Source of the DNA: Hydrogenothermaceae bacterium
GTDB taxonomy: Bacteria > Aquificota > Aquificia > Aquificales > Hydrogenothermaceae
DNA length: 12,116 nucleotides
Direction of reading: 5' to 3'
NCBI GenBank assembly: GCA_012961365.1
Contig: DTZN01000132.1
Coordinates: 1-12,116 of the forward strand
The position numbers and the translations under genes were made by a program. How positions within the stretch are numbered: the first letter of the stretch is position 1; each line of letters begins with the position of its first letter. Below the pieces are notes generated by a model, which was not told where the DNA came from, did no database searches, and was given only the letters and a program-made list of their open reading frames with translations. Positions 6,187 to 12,116 of this stretch are shown piece after piece.

Positions 6187-9100
6187 ATGAAAACATCAAG
6201 GAGAAATTTTTTAAAAACTGTTGCTGCTGCGGTAGGTGGTGCTGCTCTCGTTAAAGGAGCTGTAGAAAAATCTTCTACACCAGCAGTGGCCAGTGAAGAA
6301 ACTGCAGAAAATTTAACATTTACACCTAAACATTTAGACTACTATCCACCATTTGATAAATGGAACGATTGGAAAGAACCTGCAGGAGATGTGTGGAAAT
6401 TAAAGGGAGGAGCTTTAAGGAATGGTGTAAAACTTATTAATTACATGTTAGTGCCAACAGTTTGTAATAATTGTGAAGCCGCATGTGGTTTGACAGCTTG
6501 GGTTGATAAAGATGCACTTGTTGTAAGAAAATTTATGGGAAATCCATTTCATACAGGTTCTAGAGGAAGAAACTGTGCTAAAGGTTATGCAACACAAGCT
6601 CAAATGTATGATCCAGATAGAATACCTTTCCCTCTAAAAAGAGCTCCTGGAGCTAAAAGAGGAGAAGGAAAATGGGTTAGAACTACTTGGGATGAGGCTT
6701 TAGAAACTATCGGTAAGAAAATAAGAGAAGCTATTAAAACTGGTTCTGAACTTGAAAGAAAAATGATAATGTATCACGTTGGAAGACCTAACGAATCAGG
6801 TGGCTTTACTGCTAGAGTTGTCTGGACTTGGGGCGGAGACCATCACAACTCACATACAAATATCTGTTCTTCTGGTGGAAGACTTGGTTCTATCTCATGG
6901 GTTGGTGATGACAGAACATCTCCTGATTTTGAACATTCAAGATTAATCTTTCTTTCATCTTCCCATGCGGCAGATGCTGGACACTATTACCAACAGCATG
7001 CAGGATATATAGCAGATGCCAGAGCAAAAGGGGCAAGGCTTGTTGTAATGGACCCAAGACTTTCAAATTCTGCTGGAATGGCTGATTTATGGATACCAGT
7101 GTGGCCAGGAACAGAAGGTGCTATATTTTTAGCATTATCAAGTAGATTACTACAAGAAGATAAATACAATAGAAAATTTGTAGAAAGATGGTTTAATTGG
7201 AAAACATTTATAAAAGATAAAGAATATCTTAACTATTTAAAGAAAGAAGGTAGAATTTCTAAAGTTCCAGAAGGAAACACTTTTGAAGACTTTATCTCTG
7301 TATTAAAAGAGCTTTACTCCCCATATACATTTGAATGGGCAGCGGAAGAAACAAAAGTCCCAATAGAAAAAATAGAAAAACTTTATGAGTATGTTCTCTG
7401 GGCTGGAGATAGAATTACTTCTTACTTTTGGAGAGCTCAGGCTGCAGGAAACCGTGGCGGGTGGATGAATGCAGGTAGAACAGGATTGTTCTTCTTAGCT
7501 TTAACTGGTTCTATTGGTGGAGTTGGTGGAGTTGGCTGGCATCATTGGCATGTTCTTGGAGTTGGTGGGAAAGGTGGAAAATCTACACTTGCAGATAAAC
7601 CTAAACCTGTAGATGATTGGAATGAATTACTTTGGCCACCAGAATGGCCATTATCGTCTTATGAATTATCTTTCTTATTACCTCATTTACTTTCTGATGA
7701 TGAGTGGAGAAAAAAGTGGGCTAAAAGAGGTTTAAAAATACCTGATAAACTTAAAGTATGGATTTCTAAAATATATAACCCAGTATGGATTAATCCTGAT
7801 GGATTTAGATGGATAGAAGTTTTAAGAGATGAAAATAAAATGGAATTAACTGTTAATCTTTCTCCAACTTGGTCTGAAACAAACTGGTTTGTTGATTACA
7901 TATTACCAGTTGGACTTGCTGGAGAAAGACACGATAACCAATCTGCAGAATCTAAACCTGAAAGATGGACAGCATTTAGGCAACCTGTATTAAGAGTTGC
8001 TCTTCAAAAGATGGGATGGAAACCAAAAGTCCCTTGGAGAGCAACATTAGAAGCTCATAAGAAAGCAGGGCTTGGTGAAGTTTGGGAAGAAAATGAATTT
8101 TGGATTAATTTAGCATGGGCAATTGACCCAGATGGAAAACTTGGAATTAGAAAATTCTGGGAATCTAAGAAAAATCCGGGACAACCTGTAACTATTGAAG
8201 AATGGTATGATGCAGCATTTGGAACACTACCAAACCTTAGAAAAGTATGTGAGAAACTTGGAATAACTCCTTATGAATATATGAGAGATAGAGGAGCATG
8301 GACAGAAGAAACTAACGTTTACAATGTTCATGAAAGAGAGCTACCATATGACCCAATTAAAAAAGCTATTAAGGTTAAAGGAAAATGGATACCTCTTTCT
8401 AAGTGTGAAATAGACCCAGATACAGGAGCCGTGTATCTAAAACACCATGGAGCAAATAAGTATCACTCTGAAAGACATACTATAGCTGTTAAGAAAAATG
8501 GAAAATTCTTAGTAGGATTCCATACTCCTACAGGACATCTTGAATACTATTCAAAAACATTTGTTGAATGGGGATGGCCTGAGTATGCAATTCCTATCTA
8601 TCCAAAAGATGAAGAAGATAGAAGGAAATTAGTTCATATCTTAACTCATGTTCACCATTCTTATATGACAGAAGAAAATGCCTTTGCACTAAACCCTGTA
8701 TTCAGACTTCCATACAACATTCACACAAGGTCTGTTAATGCTAAATGGTTAATGGAAATATCCCAAAACCATAACCCTGTATGGATTTATGAAAAGGATG
8801 CAGAAAGGCTTGGTATTAAAAAAGGAGACCCTATTAAAGTAAGGGTAGTTGACCCTGTTTCAGGAATAGAAACAGGATACTTTGTTGGTATGGCAATGCC
8901 AACTCAAGCTACAAGACCAGGGGTTATTGCATGTTCTCACCACTCAGGAAGATGGAGAGTTAAAAATACTGTTAAAGTAGATGGATTTAACCAAGAATTA
9001 ACAGTTTTAAGTTATGGTTCTGCACTAGCAGAGATAAACGAACAGGGAAGCTTAAAGACAGTTAGATGGAAAGATGGAGTTTATCATCATACAGTTAAAA

Positions 9101-9480
9101 GAAAACACAATGAAAGCTGGTTAAAATGGCCATATCCTGAAGTTAACGATGATATTAAAGAAGTATGGTGGAATGGAACAACAGGTGTATGGCAAAATGC
9201 TGTATTTCCAGCTAATCCAGACCCACTTTCAGGTATGCACTGCTGGCATAAGAAAGTATTAGTAGAAAAAGCTGGTCCAGATGATAGAATAGGTGATGTT
9301 GTGGTTAATATTGAAGCTACATTCAAGGTATATCAAGCTTGGAGAGATAAGCTTACAAGACCAGCTCCAGGACCTAACGGTTTAAGAAGGCCAAAATGGT
9401 TCCCAAGACCTTGGTATCCACATACAGATAAATCCTATAGAATGCCAGAATTTTCTGGACATTTTTTACATAAAGAATAA
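6187..9480 (+). CDS. Tat-exported molybdopterin oxidoreductase, Psr/Ttr/Phs-like catalytic subunit
   Basis: The N-terminus carries a clear Tat signal: SRRNFLK at 4-10, a weak hydrophobic stretch, and a probable cleavage after AVA (33-35). The active site therefore faces the periplasm. A CxxCxxxC...C [4Fe-4S] site follows (Cys93, Cys96, Cys100, Cys130). Cys227 in HTNICSSGGR sits where the Mo ligand is expected, placing the enzyme with the Cys-ligated polysulfide, thiosulfate, tetrathionate and arsenate reductases rather than the Asp-ligated type II group upstream. SETNWFVDYILPVGLAGERHD and GFHTPTGHLEYYS are typical cofactor-domain motifs. The C-terminal cofactor-binding domain lies at about 820-960. 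At 1097 residues it is far longer than PsrA or PhsA (about 750) and nearer TtrA. The middle, about 500-780, contains Trp-rich insertions. With the two genes before it, it forms a complete ABC complex. Substrate and direction cannot be read from the sequence. Confidence 0.92.
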   Translation: MKTSRRNFLKTVAAAVGGAALVKGAVEKSSTPAVASEETAENLTFTPKHLDYYPPFDKWNDWKEPAGDVWKLKGGALRNGVKLINYMLVPTVCNNCEAACGLTAWVDKDALVVRKFMGNPFHTGSRGRNCAKGYATQAQMYDPDRIPFPLKRAPGAKRGEGKWVRTTWDEALETIGKKIREAIKTGSELERKMIMYHVGRPNESGGFTARVVWTWGGDHHNSHTNICSSGGRLGSISWVGDDRTSPDFEHSRLIFLSSSHAADAGHYYQQHAGYIADARAKGARLVVMDPRLSNSAGMADLWIPVWPGTEGAIFLALSSRLLQEDKYNRKFVERWFNWKTFIKDKEYLNYLKKEGRISKVPEGNTFEDFISVLKELYSPYTFEWAAEETKVPIEKIEKLYEYVLWAGDRITSYFWRAQAAGNRGGWMNAGRTGLFFLALTGSIGGVGGVGWHHWHVLGVGGKGGKSTLADKPKPVDDWNELLWPPEWPLSSYELSFLLPHLLSDDEWRKKWAKRGLKIPDKLKVWISKIYNPVWINPDGFRWIEVLRDENKMELTVNLSPTWSETNWFVDYILPVGLAGERHDNQSAESKPERWTAFRQPVLRVALQKMGWKPKVPWRATLEAHKKAGLGEVWEENEFWINLAWAIDPDGKLGIRKFWESKKNPGQPVTIEEWYDAAFGTLPNLRKVCEKLGITPYEYMRDRGAWTEETNVYNVHERELPYDPIKKAIKVKGKWIPLSKCEIDPDTGAVYLKHHGANKYHSERHTIAVKKNGKFLVGFHTPTGHLEYYSKTFVEWGWPEYAIPIYPKDEEDRRKLVHILTHVHHSYMTEENAFALNPVFRLPYNIHTRSVNAKWLMEISQNHNPVWIYEKDAERLGIKKGDPIKVRVVDPVSGIETGYFVGMAMPTQATRPGVIACSHHSGRWRVKNTVKVDGFNQELTVLSYGSALAEINEQGSLKTVRWKDGVYHHTVKRKHNESWLKWPYPEVNDDIKEVWWNGTTGVWQNAVFPANPDPLSGMHCWHKKVLVEKAGPDDRIGDVVVNIEATFKVYQAWRDKLTRPAPGPNGLRRPKWFPRPWYPHTDKSYRMPEFSGHFLHKE

Positions 9481-9490
9481 AGTTTATAAA

Positions 9491-9516
9491 AAGGGGAGTA
9501 TATGCTCCCCTTATTT
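9491..9516 (+). terminator. Intrinsic terminator after the molybdoenzyme operon
   Basis: AAGGGGAG (9491-9498) pairs perfectly with CTCCCCTT (9505-9512), giving an 8-bp stem with a six-base loop. A short T-rich tail follows (TTATTTG). It begins 11 bases after the catalytic subunit's stop and precedes the chaperone gene by 37 bases. Either the chaperone has its own promoter in that short gap or it is expressed by partial read-through at a lower level than the structural genes. Confidence 0.8.
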
Positions 9517-9549
9517 GTAAAATTCATCTATTAAAATACGAGGAACCCT

Positions 9550-10188
9550 ATGGAAGATATTATTGAAATTACGCAAGCTAGGATAAATATGTATGGTCTT
9601 TTATCAAGACTTTTTATTGAAGAAGTAGACCCATTTACTTTAGCTAAAATAAAAGAAAATGAAGATTTATTGGAATTTTTTCCAAATACTAGAGAATGGG
9701 ATAAATTTTGGGAAAAAGATGTAATGAAACTTGTTGAAGAAGATTTAAATGTAGATTTTACTACTATATTTATTTTGAATGTTTACCCTTACGAATCTGT
9801 ATTTGTAAATGATGAAGGGCACATAAATCCTACTATTACCAATCCAACTTTAATATTTTACAGAGACAATGGTTATTCTATAGATTTAAATAAAACTAGA
9901 GCTTTATCTCCAGACCATATTGGTGTTGAGCTTGAATTTATGATGAATTTAGTTCAGGAAGAACTAAACGCATTAGCAAAAGAAGATGAAAAAGAAGTGG
10001 AAAGGATAAGAAAAATCCAAAAGAAATTTTTAGAAGAACACCTTGCAAACTGGAGCCTTCCATATCTTTTAGCAGTTAAAGATATTGCAGAGACACCTTT
10101 TTACTATGATGTAGCAGACGCCACTTTAGAATTTTTAATGTCAGATTTAGAGCATATTTCAAATCTTTTAGAAGAAAAAACTGACTAA
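9550..10188 (+). CDS. TorD/DmsD-family molybdoenzyme maturation chaperone
   Basis: TorD-family proteins bind the Tat signal and apo-form of molybdenum enzymes in the cytoplasm, holding them until the cofactor is inserted. This 212-residue, mostly helical protein has the usual length. The hallmark PDHIGVELEFM (121-131) matches the D-H-x-x-x-E-L-x-F-M motif of the family. YPYESVF (79-85) and the FLEEHLANWSLPY segment (160-172) fit the conserved Y..E..F and HL..W positions. Its most likely client is the Tat-bearing 1097-residue catalytic subunit just upstream. Type II enzymes normally have their own DdhD/NarJ-type chaperone, which is not in this window. A GAGGA site supports the ATG. The downstream ferredoxin gene begins 15 bases after its stop, so the two are probably co-transcribed. 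Confidence 0.88.
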   Translation: MEDIIEITQARINMYGLLSRLFIEEVDPFTLAKIKENEDLLEFFPNTREWDKFWEKDVMKLVEEDLNVDFTTIFILNVYPYESVFVNDEGHINPTITNPTLIFYRDNGYSIDLNKTRALSPDHIGVELEFMMNLVQEELNALAKEDEKEVERIRKIQKKFLEEHLANWSLPYLLAVKDIAETPFYYDVADATLEFLMSDLEHISNLLEEKTD

Positions 10189-10203
10189 TTTTAGGAGTAA
10201 ACC

Positions 10204-11298
10204 ATGACTAAACTAAATTTTGATATATATGCTTGTGTTAGAACTTATTATAGATATTCATCTTGTCAAAAGTGTATAGATGTATGTCCTAAAGATGAAG
10301 TTTTATATATAGAAAATGACAAAATTAAAATAAATGAGGAAAATTGTATTCACTGTGGAGCTTGTGTTGGAGTTTGTCCAACGGAAAGTTTTTCTTTAAA
10401 AGGTTTTTCTCCTAAAGAGCTTTTTGAGAGTATGGTAGAAAATGGAGAAAATTTTATTAGTTGTAAACTGAATGTTCCTTGTTCTTCTTCTATAGATAGC
10501 CAATATTTAGTATCTTTAGCTTTAAAAAATGAAACAGATATTATTATAGATGTTGGATACTGTGAAACTTGTGAGATTGGAAATTTAAAAGAAAGGATAA
10601 AGCAAATAACAGATGAAGCAAATTACATACTAGAAATTTTAGAAGTTCCTCAAAGGGTGAAGCTTGAACCTATAAAATATGAAAAATCAGAAGAAGAAAA
10701 GAAAAAAGAAGAAAGGAGAGGTTTCTTAAAAAAGATTGCAAAGCAAACAGCAGGACTTGCATTTTGGGCTATGATACCTGCTATACCTGAAGTTGATGAA
10801 GAACAAAATCAAGAAGAAGATATTCACAAGAATCTTGTAGAAGAAAAAATAGTTCCAGATAAAAGGGTAATTTTTATAAAAACATTAAAAGAAAGTGATA
10901 TAGACTTAAAGGGTAAATACTTAGAAGTTGATAAAATTTCTTTTACATCTGAAAAATGGATAGATAATAAAAAATGTACAAACTGTTATATTTGTTATCA
11001 TATGTGTCCAACAGGTGCTTTAAAAGAAGGTAATGAAAAATTATCTATACTTTTTGAACCTGCATTATGCGTTAAATGTAGGATATGCCATGAAATGTGC
11101 CCTGAAGATTGTTTACATTTATCAGAAAAACTAGAACTAGATACTTTTGTAAATAAGGTAGAGGTTTTAGCTGAACATGTTATGATACCTTGTGAAGAAT
11201 GTATGATGCCTTTTTCATATAAAGGAGATTTTACTATTTGCCCAAGATGTAGAAGATTACAAGAGGAAATAAAAGACCTCCTAAAAATAGGAGATTAA
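10204..11298 (+). CDS. Multi-cluster ferredoxin with internal twin-arginine-like segment
   Basis: Five parts are visible in 364 residues. Residues 1-65 form a two-cluster ferredoxin-like domain: C48/C51/C54/C58 is canonical, but the first group is C21/C24/C28 with Tyr18 in place of the first Cys, and Cys11 may substitute. Residues 85-125 hold another cysteine set (C87, C93, C120, C123). A Lys/Glu-rich linker leads to ERRGFLKK (170-177) and a short hydrophobic run (182-195), which together look like a Tat signal in mid-protein. An acidic linker follows. Residues 255-305 form a canonical two-cluster ferredoxin (C258/C261/C264/C268 and C289/C292/C295/C299). The end, C330/C333/C346/C349, resembles a zinc ribbon. 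Co-transcription with the TorD-like gene suggests a maturation or electron-transfer role for the molybdenum enzyme. The true topology is unknown. AGGAG supports the start. Confidence 0.85.
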   Translation: MTKLNFDIYACVRTYYRYSSCQKCIDVCPKDEVLYIENDKIKINEENCIHCGACVGVCPTESFSLKGFSPKELFESMVENGENFISCKLNVPCSSSIDSQYLVSLALKNETDIIIDVGYCETCEIGNLKERIKQITDEANYILEILEVPQRVKLEPIKYEKSEEEKKKEERRGFLKKIAKQTAGLAFWAMIPAIPEVDEEQNQEEDIHKNLVEEKIVPDKRVIFIKTLKESDIDLKGKYLEVDKISFTSEKWIDNKKCTNCYICYHMCPTGALKEGNEKLSILFEPALCVKCRICHEMCPEDCLHLSEKLELDTFVNKVEVLAEHVMIPCEECMMPFSYKGDFTICPRCRRLQEEIKDLLKIGD

Positions 11299-11305
11299 TT
11301 TATTT
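11278..11305 (+). terminator. Weak hairpin at the convergent gene junction
   Basis: CTCCT (11278-11282) pairs with AGGAG (11289-11293) around a six-base loop, within the last codons of the ferredoxin gene. T-rich sequence follows (ATTAATTTATTTTTCTTTT). It is the only candidate terminator for the rightward operon, since the leftward gene ends one base after this gene stops. The five-bp stem is marginal, so the call is tentative. Confidence 0.3.
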
Positions 11306-11620
11306 TTCTTTTATTATCTCGTATACTTCTACTGTAGGTGGTGCAGTAAACCATTCCTTTGGTGGTGGATTTTCATGAGCTTTTCTAAAAGCTTCACTTT
11401 CAGTATAGGCCTTAAAACTTTCTAAATCTTCCCAGTAGGTTTCTATAACGAAAATATTGTTATCCTTAGAAGGTGGAATATTCACAGGTTTTAATATATT
11501 CATTTTAATAAAACCTTTTTGGTTGTTTAAACCTTTTTCTCCAAATTCATTTTTAGCTCTTTTTTCAAATTCATTAAAATACTTAGGATTAACTGGAAAT
11601 TTTGTCATTACTACTATCAT
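11300..11620 (-). CDS. ABM-fold protein, possible IsdG-like heme-handling monooxygenase
   Basis: The 106-residue protein has the pattern of the dimeric antibiotic-biosynthesis-monooxygenase fold: a first strand (MIVVMTKFPV), a helix (YFNEFEKRAKNEF), a GF turn, then FVIETYWEDLESFKAYTESEAFRKAH and a final strand VEVYEIIKE. Aligned by eye with the heme-degrading IsdG/IsdI group, Trp63 and His82 fall on that group's catalytic Trp and His. The catalytic Asn position appears to be Thr6, so true heme oxygenase activity is uncertain. The start codon overlaps the stop of the upstream 107-residue gene as ATGA, so the two are translationally coupled, with GAGG 13 bases before the start. A quinone or other small-molecule monooxygenase, or a non-enzymatic member of the fold, is also possible. 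Confidence 0.78.
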   Translation of the reverse strand: MIVVMTKFPVNPKYFNEFEKRAKNEFGEKGLNNQKGFIKMNILKPVNIPPSKDNNIFVIETYWEDLESFKAYTESEAFRKAHENPPPKEWFTAPPTVEVYEIIKEK

Positions 11621-11940
11621 TTTTCTCTTTTTACCTCATAAATGTCTTCTTTATTTTCATAATAGAGGATTATTTTAAATTCTTCAAGTGTTTGTAAAAT
11701 TTCTTCCATTTTTTCTTTCTTTAGTTGTAAATGAAGTGCATCTTTTGATAAATCGAGTATATCTTCCTTTTTGGAAGTTCCAATGCTATAAGTAAAATTT
11801 TCAGTTTTCCATACTCTTTGGATTTGCCCCATAAATGGGTGTTCCTGAACTTCAATAGGAAACATTTGCAAAAGTTGTTTATCTGTAATTTGGATTTGAA
11901 TTTCTGTAGGATTGAACCTTTTAAGTTGGTATAATTTCAT
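11617..11940 (-). CDS. Conserved-looking small protein of unknown function
   Basis: I do not recognise a family. The 107 residues are soluble, with no signal peptide, membrane helix or cysteine. The first half looks like strands (KLYQLKRF, TEIQIQI) around a helix, and the second half has one amphipathic helix (about residues 74-88, LKKEKMEEILQTLEE). It ends in a Lys/Glu-rich tail. It overlaps the ABM-fold gene by 4 bases (ATGA), which supports it being a real gene and suggests a shared role. There is no clear Shine-Dalgarno before its ATG (only AAAAAG). The gap to the peroxiredoxin stop is 42 bases and contains that gene's terminator, so its transcription probably depends on read-through or a promoter inside the upstream gene. 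Confidence 0.7.
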   Translation of the reverse strand: MKLYQLKRFNPTEIQIQITDKQLLQMFPIEVQEHPFMGQIQRVWKTENFTYSIGTSKKEDILDLSKDALHLQLKKEKMEEILQTLEEFKIILYYENKEDIYEVKREK

Positions 11941-11954
11941 CTTTTTATTTTATT

Positions 11955-11974
11955 AAAAGGGGCAAAGAGCCCCT
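11955..11974 (-). terminator. Intrinsic terminator after the peroxiredoxin gene
   Basis: AGGGGC (11958-11963) pairs with GCCCCT (11969-11974) around a five-base loop. Read leftward, the stem follows the peroxiredoxin stop by 8 bases and runs into TTTAATAAAATAAAAAG, only partly T-rich. On the plus strand it is followed by AAAAATTTTT, so it may act in both directions. It ends about 17 bases before the next leftward start codon. Confidence 0.7.
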
Positions 11975-11982
11975 AAAAATTT

Positions 11983-12116
11983 TTATTCGTTTAATGCCTC
12001 GTAAACTTTTCCTACGAGTTCTTCTGAAGGTTTTAAAGTTTTCTTTCCAGGTTCCCACTTAGCAGGGCAAGCTTCTTCAGGGTTTCCTATGAGATATGCA
12101 TTAGCTTCCATTTTTC
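11983..12116 (-). CDS. Peroxiredoxin, C-terminal end only
   Basis: The gene enters from the right edge; only its last 44 codons and stop lie in the window. The translation contains EEACPAKWEPGKKTLKPS near the end, matching the C-terminal resolving-cysteine motif (VCPA.W.PG.KT..P) of typical 2-Cys AhpC/Prx1-type peroxiredoxins. The resolving Cys codon is at 12067-12069. These enzymes reduce hydrogen peroxide and organic peroxides in the cytoplasm, using thiol donors. The peroxidatic cysteine lies outside the window, so the subclass is not proven. The stop is followed by an intrinsic terminator. Confidence 0.85.
   Translation of the reverse strand, partial: KMEANAYLIGNPEEACPAKWEPGKKTLKPSEELVGKVYEALNE

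Noticed and set aside
4644..9480. Assignment of the ABC complex as cytoplasmic sulfite dehydrogenase (SoeABC)
   Set aside because: The catalytic subunit has a clear Tat signal, whereas SoeA acts in the cytoplasm without one. The subunit set alone does not decide the substrate.
11457..11678. Plus-strand 73-residue open frame over the ABM-fold gene
   Set aside because: It is hydrophobic and low-complexity, antisense to a gene with recognisable fold motifs and a coupled upstream gene, and has no convincing ribosome site.

Overview
The window is AT-rich (roughly one third G+C by eye), with strong AGGAGG ribosome sites, AGA-dominated arginine codons and Lys/Glu-rich proteins. Gene content is anaerobic or microaerophilic respiration built on molybdenum enzymes. 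Together this suggests a thermophilic Aquificota bacterium of the Sulfurihydrogenibium/Hydrogenothermaceae kind. That assignment is inference from style and gene content; no rRNA or other marker gene is present.

Region 1 (1-4525, plus strand) is a type II DMSO-reductase-family cluster, related to the selenate, perchlorate, dimethylsulfide and ethylbenzene enzymes. It holds the C-terminal half of a catalytic subunit, an intact NarH/SerB-like iron-sulfur subunit, a periplasmic heme-b subunit fused to a c-type cytochrome domain, and a small secreted protein of unknown function. The catalytic gene has lost its 5' half: family-like sequence runs back to about base 83, then meets an in-frame stop and unrelated sequence that may be the end of an insertion sequence. 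Between the iron-sulfur and cytochrome genes lie two mutually exclusive RNA hairpins. One carries the upstream stop codon and the other buries the downstream Shine-Dalgarno.

Region 2 (4559-9512) starts and ends with intrinsic terminators and encodes a complete Psr/Ttr-like complex: a four-cluster ferredoxin subunit, an eight-helix NrfD/PsrC quinone subunit, and a Tat-exported 1097-residue molybdenum catalytic subunit with a cysteine ligand. It most likely links the quinone pool to a periplasmic sulfur- or arsenic-type oxyanion or to polysulfide; the substrate cannot be read from the sequence.

Region 3 (9550-11298) holds a TorD-family chaperone and a multi-cluster ferredoxin with a twin-arginine-like motif in its middle. 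Both probably serve maturation of, or electron transfer to, the molybdenum enzymes.

Region 4 (11300-12116, minus strand) converges on region 3. It holds an ABM-fold protein, an unrecognised 107-residue protein overlapping it by 4 bases, a terminator, and the 3' end of a peroxiredoxin gene. The theme here is oxidative or heme-related stress. No tRNA, rRNA or CRISPR was seen.
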